From: CAITUY01 sp964611575
GTDB lineage: Bacteria > Verrucomicrobiota > Kiritimatiellia > CAIKKV01 > CAITUY01
DNA length: 64,000 nucleotides
Direction: 5' to 3'
NCBI GenBank assembly: GCA_964611575.1
Contig: CAZTAJ010000006.1
Span: forward strand, 3,011 to 67,010
The notes beneath the pieces are model-generated. The model searched no databases and was not told the origin of the DNA. It saw only the letters and a program-made list of their open reading frames with translations. The position numbers and the translations under genes are program-made. Positions 34,701 to 43,815 of this stretch are shown here, piece after piece; position 1 is the stretch's first letter, and every line of letters starts with the position of its first letter.

Positions 34701-37101
34701 GGCGGGCGGCGAGTTCGCGCCCTTCGCGTTCCTGGTTTTGGAGACGATCCGTTTGCTGCCGGGTCAGGGCGGCTAGTTCGCCCTGGCGGGCCGCCAGTTC
34801 CGATGCCTGGCTGGCGGCGCTCACGGCAAGGTTGCTCGTGGCGACGGCCACCTGTTCCGGGGTTCCCGGCGCCTCCCGCGCCAGGGCGGCGAGACGATCA
34901 GCCACCTGGTCCTGGGCTTTCCGCCAGTCATTCGAGGCGGCGGCCGCCTGGGCAACGGCAACGCTGTTGCTGGCAGGTGGAGGAGCGGCCTGCTCCTGCG
35001 TCTGCCGGGTTTGCGCCAGGACGGTCTGCTTGTCCGTCAACCGATCCAGTTCCACCGCGCGTCGCACGGCGGAACGGGCAATATCGTGGTCCAGGATGGC
35101 GTGTTCGACCGCACGCAGCGAGGTCTCGATTTCGGCCGTGAGATTGCTGTTGATGTCCGTCCGCTCGGCAGGACGATCGACCAGCCTGAGTTGTCCGGCC
35201 ATGTTCTCGGCTTTGCTGACATGATCATCCGCGAGCGCGATGAGATTGGTCGCGAGCGCCGCGAAGAATCCCTTGTCGACATCGACGGCGATGTCGCGCA
35301 GGGAATGGTCCGCGGAGGCCAACGCATCCTGCAGGGCATCGATCTTCCGGGCGGTGTCGGCGCTCGGCGCCGCCTGTTGCGCGAGGGGCGCGTCCAGGGC
35401 GCGGGCCTGCTCTCGGGCCGAGGCGAGTTTTTGCTGCACTTGCTTGAGCCCCTGCTGGGCACGCTCCTCCTGGCTGGTCAGCACCTGCTCCTTCCAGGAA
35501 GCCGCCCGCTCATCGAGGAGGATGGTCACCGTGGCCGAATCCCCGGACTGGGGTCCCCCGAGCGGGCCCGGCAGGTTGTCCGTGGCGCGGAGCCGGAATG
35601 CGATGCGCGCCGCGCCGGCGAACAACGGGTCATCGAGCGCAATCTGCGTTTCGCCCTGCATCGCCTTGACGCCCTGCTCCGCCTGGGCGGGCAGCGGCAG
35701 GGGCCGGATCGTTTCGTTGGACATCCCGGCGATGGTGAACACCAGGGCCAGGCCGGTCAGGCCCAGATCGTCCTCGGCGGAATAGGCGACCGGGAGACGG
35801 GCGTCACGGTTCAAACGCAATTCCCGCTGGCGGGGGTTGACGACAACCGCCACAGGCGGATTGTCCGGAATCGACTGGATGGCGTATTCGAAAGGCGCAT
35901 TGCGTAACCCGATCTCATCGACCAGGTTGAGGGTCCAGCTCCCGTTCAACTGCCGGGGCAGTGTCAGCGAAAAATCGTAAACCACACCCTGAGCCGCGCC
36001 CCGGGAAACGCCCTTGATGGTGTTGGTCGAGGAGGTTCTATCGATGAGCATGACCGCGGATGGCACGGCCTTGTTGACCGTCGCGGAAACGGTGATCTCG
36101 GAGCCGGCCAGCGCGCGGAGGGTGCCGGATCCGTCCCGGACCTGCGTGGCCACGAGCCGGGAGTATTCCGGGGGCCGACAGCGGACATCGAGATGCTCGA
36201 TGATCGGCGGGATGGCCACCCGGACCGTGAAATAGCGGGTGAGCGCGTCGCCCGCATGGATGCGATACTGGAAGCCGGTCAGGACCGCGGGCAGGGTCAC
36301 CGCAAAGGTCCGGCCCGTCCCGTTGGTGGACGCCGGCACCGCCACCATGTCCGTCACCGTTTCACGGCCCAGGCGATCCCGTTGCCGCAGGCGGGCCGAG
36401 GTGACGGCCGGACTGGCGGCCTGGATCGAAATCCTCAGGCGTGAGCCGGAGGCGATGAGCGTATCGCCCGGTTCGACGTGGAGGTCGGCGGCATACACAT
36501 TGGGCAGATTCAGGAAAGGGGCCACGGCCCGCGCCAGCAGGAAGCGCGTCTGGCGGGGCCTGGCCAGCCACACGGCGGCCAGCAGGGCAAGCACGAGGCC
36601 TGCGGTGACCGCGAACGGAATGGCGGCCCGGAACGAAATCTCATGCTGCGGCTTGAGCCGCACGGCGTCGCGCACGGCCTCTTCCGTCAACGCGCCGATC
36701 AGCACATCGGATCCGCGGATGGACGGCACGTCCCGGCTGCCGAGAAGTTCGACCACGGAACTCAGGCGTTCCTGGAGTTCGGGATGATGCGCCTCGATCA
36801 GGCGGGCGATGCCGGCCAGCGTGAAGGAACGCGCCAGCGGCCGGATCAGGAACCAGAAGAGCGACCCCGCCCAGATGGAGTAGGCCGTGCCGGTCATCAC
36901 CCAGCGGGGCCAGCGCGCCAGGAGCGTAAAACCGGCATCGATCGACATGATGACCAGGAACGCCCCGACGCCGGCCGCCCAGGCGGCGCAGAGCCCGCGG
37001 AGCATAATCAGGCACCGCGCACGGCCAATCAGCCGGCGCAGGGCCTGGATGATGGACGCCGGCAGAACCAGGGAGCCGTCGAGGGGCGTGTCGGCATTCA
37101 T
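31708..37101 (-). CDS. Giant DUF4175-like membrane protein with alanine/glutamine-rich coiled coil
   Basis: A 1797-residue protein. The first 190 residues hold three or four membrane helices (about 28-50, 60-80, 165-185) as in DUF4175 proteins; a DUF4175-like beta region follows to about residue 500 (PDNPPVAVVVNPRQRELRLNRDA). From about 520 to 1700 it is almost continuous Ala/Gln/Glu/Lys/Arg helix, with runs such as AAQQAQQAAQ and 7-residue steps, a very long coiled coil. The short tail (FARRLGMKLQDWLRLHGELK) is conserved-looking. The start at 37101 (ATG inside TGATG) is chosen since the upstream gene ends there. Its size suggests a scaffold across the periplasm. Confidence 0.72.
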   Translation of the reverse strand: MNADTPLDGSLVLPASIIQALRRLIGRARCLIMLRGLCAAWAAGVGAFLVIMSIDAGFTLLARWPRWVMTGTAYSIWAGSLFWFLIRPLARSFTLAGIARLIEAHHPELQERLSSVVELLGSRDVPSIRGSDVLIGALTEEAVRDAVRLKPQHEISFRAAIPFAVTAGLVLALLAAVWLARPRQTRFLLARAVAPFLNLPNVYAADLHVEPGDTLIASGSRLRISIQAASPAVTSARLRQRDRLGRETVTDMVAVPASTNGTGRTFAVTLPAVLTGFQYRIHAGDALTRYFTVRVAIPPIIEHLDVRCRPPEYSRLVATQVRDGSGTLRALAGSEITVSATVNKAVPSAVMLIDRTSSTNTIKGVSRGAAQGVVYDFSLTLPRQLNGSWTLNLVDEIGLRNAPFEYAIQSIPDNPPVAVVVNPRQRELRLNRDARLPVAYSAEDDLGLTGLALVFTIAGMSNETIRPLPLPAQAEQGVKAMQGETQIALDDPLFAGAARIAFRLRATDNLPGPLGGPQSGDSATVTILLDERAASWKEQVLTSQEERAQQGLKQVQQKLASAREQARALDAPLAQQAAPSADTARKIDALQDALASADHSLRDIAVDVDKGFFAALATNLIALADDHVSKAENMAGQLRLVDRPAERTDINSNLTAEIETSLRAVEHAILDHDIARSAVRRAVELDRLTDKQTVLAQTRQTQEQAAPPPASNSVAVAQAAAASNDWRKAQDQVADRLAALAREAPGTPEQVAVATSNLAVSAASQASELAARQGELAALTRQQTDRLQNQEREGRELAARQDQLAALARREPLSALQGAPMQQAAKELAAGNTEPAVQAQTGVADALRKDADRRMETPNPVQGADDPGRMAASALQKADDGLQLARQSAERAEQGAERAQMRADTDAALVKRAETTKQQDLVKDMTGRAAESRQAAKDASQWSQVAGQAADQAKRAAAETRNAAKQAGREDQPEPARRAAAAQAVHAAEQVEQLAEAARTAAHQANVNGVERGSPQERAVQAEERALDAAREASQSALKAGVTAERARQEAGQAEKQTDQALVNGASPRQVQESSGKAAEARARADAAGEAAAKSRQEARQAREEAQVAQQATDKTFGEQPLAALKGHAEAAETASEAAQQAAWRAAEQARLADEATQTPRSARERAMRAAQQAARQAAQAEQAAAAVQKEAQSMTRPSAEARRLAERVWKTGQNDLAQSTGQKSRNAREQAERVQALADTAQTMAAASRQAAEKASDAERQAGQTGANGQVRNVEQAAQEAGAKAEQVRAIAEKAKEVAGPKPTAAAVAGEAQQSARQAQDAQQIAQQAAQSAQQAAQKAGEAAQQTAQQAAAIRQAAGQSAQVAEQAEKEAQQSKGKPEQAETARRAQAARQAAQLAKESETGAQRVAQQTQQAAQQTQQSAQESQQAAQASQQSAQAAQQAAQQAQQAAATAAPQAAQKGRLDAGQAAQASIEKAQVAVDAAARANASAKWAQEQLAAVRLSDLATQQEVLRRQSAALLAGKEGKEDGLGDPFSGRLAKQQQALSAEVAALAQAATVIREQTEEVLARSPAGPPAGQAAREMAQAAQAADQAAQQMEQVARRSEDPAKRSAQNLQQAAETIRQAQQGAAQTLQQAARNLQNAAQAMVIPATPPTTPAGAAPVSPATREALAKAYEDARQTAMSGKAIDAAQTAAQLAQAADQAAAEAKALGANARPATLETAASGGGGLNEDAQASEDIPTFARRLGMKLQDWLRLHGELKEDVLQASGSEGPEEYRPLIKRYFREVSGHGGEE

Positions 37102-40100
37102 CAGGGCAACCTCACTCTCTTGCGCAGCACCCATTCGGCGGTCAGGAGCGCCAGGATCAGGATGAACCACGGCCAGGAGTCCCACAGATCCATCTGGCGG
37201 CGCTCCACATGGGAGACCACCGCGGGACCCAGCCGTTTGACCAGGGACTCGAGCTCAATGGGCTCCAGAACCCTGCCGGCGGTCAGCGCGGCCATGCGGG
37301 TCAGCAGCCCGCGGTCTGCCGCCAGTTCGACACACTCGGCATCCATCGCGGCGGTGACGGAGAACTCGGCGGAGACCGGTTGCGCCAGCGAGGCGCCCCA
37401 CTCGCCGAGGTCGGCGTTGTCCAGTTCGACGCGGTACCGGCCTTCGGGCAGGGAACCAACTTCGGCGGCATAGATGCCGGGCGATTCGGGCCGGTAGATC
37501 AATTGCCGGCGCAACACCTGCCGGTCGCCGGCCCGGATCGTGGCATGGGGGGCGGCATTGACGATCGGCATGAACTGCGGCGTGGCAAGTCGGGCCAGGA
37601 TGCGCACCGGGCTGCCGGACGGGTAGCGCGGCCGCGTGGTCCCGATGCGGATCGAGGACGATCCGGCGGCGATCCGGTCGGCGGTGGCCCAGCGGAGAAT
37701 CTGCCCCCAGAACTTGTGGTGATACAAGTCACCCTTCCGGTAACGCAGCCGCCAGGTATGGTCGAACCCGAACATCAGCACGGAGCCGAAGCCGGCATGG
37801 TGCGTCACCAGGAGGGCATTGTCCCGTTCGAACTGCTGCTGTTTAAGAAGAGACTCGGCGTCGGGCACCTGGGCCATCCGCTCGACGCCAGGCGCCTGGG
37901 GGATGGACGCATAGGCCAGCACCGACGCTCCTTCCTTGGCGGTCAGGAACCCGTGCCGCCAATGGAGGTCGGGCATGTCATTCCAGGCCTCCAGATTCCG
38001 CGCGGCGTCATCGTCGAGTTTCATGAACACCGTGTTCCGGCCCTGCGCGGTCAGGGTCAGCCTGAAGTCCGGCTCGGGCGCAGTCAGCAGCGGACGGCTG
38101 GAGGACTTGAAGACCACCGGCAGGATCTCCGCCAGCGGGCTGCGGGCATAGGCGTGGGGCATGTGCCGGCTGCCTGCAATCACGATCAGAGACCCGCCCC
38201 GGTCCACCACGTATCTCCGGAGGATGTCCAGATTCTCGCGCCCGAGTTCCTGCGGATCCACGTCGCCCAGGATGATCACATCGAACTTCATCCATTCCGC
38301 TTCATTCTCGGGCGGCAGCGTGGCCTCCGCCCCGGCCGGGTCGCCCGCCACAGAGGCCGGCCGCGGCGTCGGGTTGGTGATTCCGCCAACCCGGTCGGGA
38401 TGGAAGAGCAGATACTGGAGCCTGACGTTGCGATCCCGTTCCATGAAGAGGTTCTTGAGATAGCGGAATTCCCAGCGGGGATAGCCGTCGATCAGCAGGA
38501 CTTTGACCGGGTCGCCGCTGACCAGCACCGGCACGTGGCAGACGTTGTTGCTGACATCGACTTCGGAGGGGAAAGCCTGGATCGCCACGCGGTAGGCGTG
38601 CAGCCCGTTGGTCCTGGGAACATCGGACAGCAGAAGCGGCTGCCGGAAGGCTGCGGCATTGGGCCTGACCGTGTTGGACGCCACCGCGTCGAGCCCGTCG
38701 AAGAGGGTCACCGTCACGTTGGTCCCGGACAGTCCATCCAGTTTCAACTCCAGGTTGAAGGAGACCCGGTCATTGGTGCTGACGGACTCGGGCGCATCGA
38801 CGGCGGCCACCGCCGCATCCGTCGGGGGCACGCGGTTGCCGCCGAACACCACGGGAAAAATCGGGACGCGTTGAACGCCAAGCTTGCGGGCCGTCGGCTC
38901 CACCGACTCGGCGGCGTTGTGCCGGCCGTCGGTCAGGAGGACGATGCCGGCGGTGTGTTCCGGCAGGAGGTCGGCGGCAACCTTTTCCAGGGCGGCGGCA
39001 AGATCGGTGCCCTGCCGCTGTTTGACAGGCGGCGCCCCGATCCTGGCCGCGGCGGCCGGGGCGACCATGTCGGCTACCCGCCATTCCGTCGGGAAGGCCC
39101 CGATGGTGTAGAGCATGACGCCGTATTCACGGTCCAGGGTCTCCAGCAGGCCGACCTTGGCCGGCTTGCCGCCCGGCTTGACCGGCCCGTCGTCCCCGCC
39201 CACCAGCAGACGGCGCGCCACGAGGCTACGGCGAAGGGAGACCACCCCGTCGATGGCCTTGCGATCCGCCTCCGACAGGGACTGGTAGAAGCCCGCGTCA
39301 ACCGCATCCGCCACCGTCGCCAGATGGCCCTCACAGACCGCGAGGGTCGCCCCGGCTTTTTGCAGCGCCTGCCGCACCGTTTCATATGCCGGGCCGCTGT
39401 TGGTCGAGGACGCCCGCCACTCGCCGGTGAGTTTGCCGGCTTCTTCGAGCGGCGCCTCCGCTTCCGAGGCCAGTTGTTCCGCCAGGCGTTTCAGGTCCGC
39501 CAGAATGCCGCTCTCCTTCTGAAGAAACGGGACCCCGGCGGCCGTGCGCAGAGCGTGGGCCGTGTCCGTCACCGTTTCGCGGATGCGGTGGAGAGCCTTG
39601 CGCTGGGAGCGCGCGTTGCGCTCCAACTGGCGGACGCGGAGCGTGGTTTCGGTTTCGGCCAGCGCATTCAGCCCGTCGGCCTGGGCGAGCAGATCCTGCC
39701 CGGCCTCCCTCAACCCGATGGCGGTTCGATCGAGTTGCAGGGTGCGCCGCGCCGCAGGCACGCCGAGGGCTTCGGCCAGACGCACCTTCTCGGCAGGGGT
39801 CAGGTTGTTGTCGGGGACCTGCATGGAGGCGCTGACGTCGAGCAGCACCACCACACGGCGTTGAATCTTGCGGAGGGTGTTGAAGACCAGCACCGGCTGG
39901 CACAGCATGACGACCACGCTCAGCACAATGGCGGCGCGCAGCGCCGAGAGGGCGATGCCGGCCCGGCGGGAGACGAGCTGTCGCTCGACCCGGCCCAGGG
40001 CAATGACGCCCTCGGCGAGCATGGCGCCGCCGAGCAACAGCGGCCAGATCCGCCAGTGTGTCGCAAACACGACAACATGCCCGGCCGCCTCGACGGCACT

Positions 40101-40283
40101 GAGCAGGGTCAGGAAACCCAGCGCCGTGCGTCCGGCGAAGGCCGGGATCTGCCACGCCCTGACCAGGCTCCGGCTCCAGACATGGGATCGCACCCAGATG
40201 GCCAGCAGCAGGATGACCGCCGGCAACAGGACGATCAAGGGCATCTCAGGCGTCATGACGGTCTGGAGTGTGTCAGCGTCCAT
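37101..40283 (-). CDS. VWA-domain membrane protein with glutamine-amidotransferase-like domain
   Basis: A 1060-residue protein. N-terminal helices (about residues 14-30, 53-77, 80-98, 110-130) precede a von Willebrand A-like part with the MIDAS motif DVSAS (RRVVVLLDVSASMQVP) and a later Ser/Thr and Asp-bearing strand (GIVLLTDGRHNAAE). The middle has an amidotransferase-like segment (KVLLIDGYPRWEFRYLKN, DVIILGDVDPQELGREN), and one C-terminal membrane helix (WPWFILILALLTAEWVL) is present. This layout matches the large VWA partner in MoxR operons. It overlaps the preceding BatA-like gene by 11 bases. Likely metal-dependent protein interaction with the MoxR ATPase. Confidence 0.82.
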   Translation of the reverse strand: MDADTLQTVMTPEMPLIVLLPAVILLLAIWVRSHVWSRSLVRAWQIPAFAGRTALGFLTLLSAVEAAGHVVVFATHWRIWPLLLGGAMLAEGVIALGRVERQLVSRRAGIALSALRAAIVLSVVVMLCQPVLVFNTLRKIQRRVVVLLDVSASMQVPDNNLTPAEKVRLAEALGVPAARRTLQLDRTAIGLREAGQDLLAQADGLNALAETETTLRVRQLERNARSQRKALHRIRETVTDTAHALRTAAGVPFLQKESGILADLKRLAEQLASEAEAPLEEAGKLTGEWRASSTNSGPAYETVRQALQKAGATLAVCEGHLATVADAVDAGFYQSLSEADRKAIDGVVSLRRSLVARRLLVGGDDGPVKPGGKPAKVGLLETLDREYGVMLYTIGAFPTEWRVADMVAPAAAARIGAPPVKQRQGTDLAAALEKVAADLLPEHTAGIVLLTDGRHNAAESVEPTARKLGVQRVPIFPVVFGGNRVPPTDAAVAAVDAPESVSTNDRVSFNLELKLDGLSGTNVTVTLFDGLDAVASNTVRPNAAAFRQPLLLSDVPRTNGLHAYRVAIQAFPSEVDVSNNVCHVPVLVSGDPVKVLLIDGYPRWEFRYLKNLFMERDRNVRLQYLLFHPDRVGGITNPTPRPASVAGDPAGAEATLPPENEAEWMKFDVIILGDVDPQELGRENLDILRRYVVDRGGSLIVIAGSRHMPHAYARSPLAEILPVVFKSSSRPLLTAPEPDFRLTLTAQGRNTVFMKLDDDAARNLEAWNDMPDLHWRHGFLTAKEGASVLAYASIPQAPGVERMAQVPDAESLLKQQQFERDNALLVTHHAGFGSVLMFGFDHTWRLRYRKGDLYHHKFWGQILRWATADRIAAGSSSIRIGTTRPRYPSGSPVRILARLATPQFMPIVNAAPHATIRAGDRQVLRRQLIYRPESPGIYAAEVGSLPEGRYRVELDNADLGEWGASLAQPVSAEFSVTAAMDAECVELAADRGLLTRMAALTAGRVLEPIELESLVKRLGPAVVSHVERRQMDLWDSWPWFILILALLTAEWVLRKRVRLP

Positions 40284-42789
40284 GCAACGACCTCTCCATC
40301 AATCCCGACAGGCGGGCCTTCATGGCTCGAATGTTCTCGGCGGGGGATCGCAGGACCACCGGGTCCGCCTGGTGGAGTCGCCGGTGGACCGTGATCCAGC
40401 GGGTCAGCGCGACCTCGGCCACCCACGTCAGCAGCGCGCACAGGGCCAGGATCTTCCACAGTTCCTGTCCCGGCACCTTGCCGGAGAAGGACATGACGAG
40501 TTCGTCAAGGCTCTCCGGGAGGAACAGGTCGACGTGGCTGCGGATCGCCGCGAGATCGGCATCCGTCAACAGCGTGAGGGCGCTTTCGTCAGGCTGATGA
40601 TTCACCGTGAAGAGCGCCTCGGGAGCGCCGTTCGTGCCGATCCCCGCCGCCATGGCCAGCGCCGCGGGCAGGCGCATCCGGCACAGGCCGGGTTCGCGGG
40701 TTTCCGAGAATCGAACCATGAACCGGCCATTCCTCCGCTCAACCCGGGCCGGGCGGGTTTCGCCAAACGGCAGGACCACCGTCACGGGATCGGCGTCCGA
40801 CCCGGTGGGCGACCCCGCCGGCAAGGTGCCCGACAACGCCCATTCCGTGCCCGGCCGGATGTTGCAGTCCACCAAGGTCGGCGCCGCCAGGAAGTACACA
40901 AGCTCGTGGATCAGGGGCACAAAGCACTTCAGGGACGACAGGTTGCTGTCGCGTCGATCGAAGGCCATGGGCGTCATGAGGACAATGCCCTTGCCTAGTT
41001 GACGCTCCACCAGCCAGGGCTCCTGCGAATCGAACTGACCGCCGATCCGGGCCTGGGAGGACAACCGGTCCACGGTCATCTTCCAGTAAGCCGACACCAG
41101 GCTGAACCGCGCGTCCGACTGATCCGGTTGCGCCACCAGGCGCAGGGCGGGATGGGTGAATGACTTGAGGTCGAGACGGAGCGGTTCGGCGAGGACCACG
41201 CGCTCCTTCAGTTCGGCGGGGGTCACGGCCTCGCCCGACGGCGCCTGCCAGGCATTGTAGAAGCCCGGCTCCGCACGGCCGCCCGGCGCAATCAGCAGCC
41301 CGCCGCCGGCCTTGACGAAGGCGCTCAGGCGATCCGCCACGGCGGAAGGCAGGCGGGGGACATCGGCAAGGATGACGACCCGGTAGGGCGACAGGTCGGT
41401 GACGGCGACAACGCTGGCGGCCTCCACGATCGTTGGGTTCACCAGGAACGACGGTTCCGCCAGGGAAGGCTCCGTGTCGCGGGCCGCCTCGCGCGGGGTC
41501 AGCGCGGACCGGATGAGGCTGGACGTCTTGCGGAAGAAGAACCGCTCGGTTGAGGCGCCCTCGACCAGGAGCACCGGCAGGCGGTCCAGGACATGGACGA
41601 CCCGTTCGAGCGTATTGTCCGCAACCAGGTCGTCCTCCACGGCCACCTGTGCCTTCAGGACACGGTATCCCGGCTGCTCGAACGTGTGGTTGAAATGGAA
41701 CACCTCGGCCGTCTGCGGCAGCAGATCCTTCACGAGGGGGATCCGCTCGACCCGCTGACCGTCGACCAGCAACTCCACGGCGGCGGGTTGCAGGGGACCC
41801 TGGCCGGCATTGACGAGGGTGACATCCACCTTGACCGGGCGGTCGGTGCCGACGACATCGCGCGAGAGGCGGATCTCCGAGACCAGCGCATTACGAAATG
41901 ACTTCGGGACCGGCAGCCGCCGGCAGACGACCCGCGGCGGCGAGGGCAGCGCCTTGAAGCCGGCGGCCACGAACTGCCAGCGGGCCTCGGCCTGCGGGTC
42001 CCATCCCGTCGCATGTCCATCGGTGAAGATCACCACCGTCTTGGCGGCGTTGGGTCCCTCGGCCAGCAGGCCCGCGGCCAGGTTCAGGGCTTCCAGCGTG
42101 GCCATGCTCCCGCCGGCGGGCCGGCACTCCGGGCTCTTCAGGGCCCGCTGCAACTCACGCCGGTCGGAGGTCGGGCGGCGGACCAGCGGTTGCGGAACGG
42201 GGCCGCCCAGGATGAGGGCGCAGGCATCGCCGGGGCGCGAGGCCTCGATGAGCGCGCGGGCTTCTTCCACGGCGCGGCTGAAATTGCTCCGGCCCTCCAC
42301 GGCAAGCGTCATGGACAGCGACGCGTCCAGGATGATCACCGTATCGCCACCGCCCGCCGTCAGCCAGCGGCGCGCCTGGATCCACCGTTCCAGCAGGGAC
42401 ACCAGCACCGCGACCACCAGCACCGTGAGGGCGATCCCCAGCAGCCGCCGGCGGAGGACTTCGTTCGTCCACAACACGGTGGCGATCCCGGCGCAGAGCA
42501 CGGCGAGCAGGATGGCAGGCAGAATCAGCACCCAGGGAATCGCCGACAGGCTGGGCAGGAACGGGCGGGCCATGGCCAGCGCAAGCAGCGCCAGGCCGAG
42601 GCAGCGGACACACAGCAGGATGCCATCCTCGATCTGCACGCGCCGGCTGCGCGCGGCGATGGAGGCGACCAGGAACTGCATGGCGCCCCAAGGGATCGGA
42701 CGCGGTTTGCTGCGGTTCAACAGGTGAATGACGATCGGGATCGCGATGGCCGCGAACCCGAGCAACATGGATACTTTCAAGAACGTCAC
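40273..42789 (-). CDS. BatA-like VWA membrane protein
   Basis: An 838-residue protein starting MTFLKVSMLLGFAAIAIPIVIHLLN, the BatA N-terminal domain, then RSKPRPIPWGAMQFL. Membrane helices lie near residues 8-24, 80-105 and 120-140. The VWA MIDAS motif is DASLSM (VIILDASLSMTLAV) with LILGG and IFTDG strands behind it. A beta-rich domain and a final membrane helix (ILALCALLTWVAEVALTRW) follow. Homologues are called aerotolerance proteins in Bacteroidetes, though the mechanism is not known. Position 17 bases after the DUF58 gene, same operon. Confidence 0.87.
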   Translation of the reverse strand: MTFLKVSMLLGFAAIAIPIVIHLLNRSKPRPIPWGAMQFLVASIAARSRRVQIEDGILLCVRCLGLALLALAMARPFLPSLSAIPWVLILPAILLAVLCAGIATVLWTNEVLRRRLLGIALTVLVVAVLVSLLERWIQARRWLTAGGGDTVIILDASLSMTLAVEGRSNFSRAVEEARALIEASRPGDACALILGGPVPQPLVRRPTSDRRELQRALKSPECRPAGGSMATLEALNLAAGLLAEGPNAAKTVVIFTDGHATGWDPQAEARWQFVAAGFKALPSPPRVVCRRLPVPKSFRNALVSEIRLSRDVVGTDRPVKVDVTLVNAGQGPLQPAAVELLVDGQRVERIPLVKDLLPQTAEVFHFNHTFEQPGYRVLKAQVAVEDDLVADNTLERVVHVLDRLPVLLVEGASTERFFFRKTSSLIRSALTPREAARDTEPSLAEPSFLVNPTIVEAASVVAVTDLSPYRVVILADVPRLPSAVADRLSAFVKAGGGLLIAPGGRAEPGFYNAWQAPSGEAVTPAELKERVVLAEPLRLDLKSFTHPALRLVAQPDQSDARFSLVSAYWKMTVDRLSSQARIGGQFDSQEPWLVERQLGKGIVLMTPMAFDRRDSNLSSLKCFVPLIHELVYFLAAPTLVDCNIRPGTEWALSGTLPAGSPTGSDADPVTVVLPFGETRPARVERRNGRFMVRFSETREPGLCRMRLPAALAMAAGIGTNGAPEALFTVNHQPDESALTLLTDADLAAIRSHVDLFLPESLDELVMSFSGKVPGQELWKILALCALLTWVAEVALTRWITVHRRLHQADPVVLRSPAENIRAMKARLSGLMERSLHGR

Positions 42790-42805
42790 ACCCCGCCCCT
42801 GCCCT

Positions 42806-43795
42806 TCACTTGATCAGACTCCGCCGGTGCGCCAGGTAAGTCGCCAGCGCCATATCGAACTCCTGGCGGGTCGAGAAAGGCACGTAGTCGATTCGCATCT
42901 CCCCGCACCCCTTTTCAATGGCCGCGAGAAACGCGCGCACCTCGCCGAGGTACGCGGAACGCAGGGACTCGGGGTCGAGGTCCAGGTGGTGCCCGGCTTG
43001 TTCGAGATCCTTGAACTGGCTCCAGCGCTTGAAGGGAAACGTCAATTCCTCGTCGGCCATGACATGCATGAGGATGACGTCGTGCTTGCGGAAACGGAAA
43101 TGATGCAGCGCCTTGAGAAGATCCTCGGCGCGGTCGAAGAGATCGGAAATCACGATCAGCAGGCCGCGGCGGTGCACCCGCTCGGCGATGTCGTGGAGCA
43201 CCGGCGCCAGCGCCGTCTCCTCGCCCGGTTCCGTCTGAAACAGCTCGTCCAGCAGAACGCTCATGTGATTGGCCCGGCACCGGGAGGGCAGGTAGCGGCG
43301 GATCGCGGCGTCAAAGGTCACCAGGCCCACGGCATCCTGCTGGTTGAGGAGGAGTCGGACGAGCGAGGCGGCCAGGAAACGGGCATACTCGAATTTGCTG
43401 AGCGGGTTGCCCTTGTGGCGGGCCGCGTTCTCCCCGCGATAGGCCATTGACCCGGACGCATCCAGCAGGATGGTCGCCCGCAGATTCGTCTCCTCGATGT
43501 ACTGCTTGATGTAGTACCGGTCGGACTTGGCGTACGCCCGCCAGTCCAGGTCGCGCAGGTCATCGCCCGGCGCATAGGCGCGATGTTCCGCGAACTCCAC
43601 GGAGAAGCCGCGATACGGGCTGCGATGGCGGCCGGAAATGAAACCCTCCACCGGGTGGCGGGCCAGCAACTCGACCCGGCTGATCTTGGCCATCGCCTCG
43701 GGATCCAGCAGTTGGAGATAGGCCGGAGCGGAAGACGACCGGGGACCGGAACGGTCCGCGACCGCCTGGCAATGGAGGCTTGCTAACGTATCCAC
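42806..43795 (-). CDS. DUF58 domain protein
   Basis: A 329-residue protein. The DUF58 core is EGFISGRHRSPYRGFSVEFAEHRAYAPGDDLRDLDWR, the family signature, followed by the VWA-like MIDAS motif DASGSM (LDASGSMAYRG). The start is GTG at 43795, kept because YLQLLDPEAMAKISRVELLARHPVEGF matches DUF58 proteins that begin before the internal Met at 43693. It follows the MoxR gene by 20 bases. DUF58 proteins work with MoxR ATPases and VWA proteins in envelope-protein maturation; the substrate is unknown. Confidence 0.9.
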   Translation of the reverse strand: MDTLASLHCQAVADRSGPRSSSAPAYLQLLDPEAMAKISRVELLARHPVEGFISGRHRSPYRGFSVEFAEHRAYAPGDDLRDLDWRAYAKSDRYYIKQYIEETNLRATILLDASGSMAYRGENAARHKGNPLSKFEYARFLAASLVRLLLNQQDAVGLVTFDAAIRRYLPSRCRANHMSVLLDELFQTEPGEETALAPVLHDIAERVHRRGLLIVISDLFDRAEDLLKALHHFRFRKHDVILMHVMADEELTFPFKRWSQFKDLEQAGHHLDLDPESLRSAYLGEVRAFLAAIEKGCGEMRIDYVPFSTRQEFDMALATYLAHRRSLIK

Positions 43796-43815
43796 GTGTT
43801 CATCCCGGCGCGGGT

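Noticed and set aside
31822..34776. Apparent DNA repeats in the DUF4175-like gene that could suggest a CRISPR-like array
   Set aside because: The repeats come from coiled-coil Ala/Gln codons, with no constant repeat length or unique spacers. No CRISPR array was seen in the window.
37209..40394. A 1061-residue plus-strand frame opposite the VWA protein gene
   Set aside because: Arg/His/Gly-rich antisense frame with no known motif; the minus-strand protein has helices, a MIDAS motif and operon overlaps.
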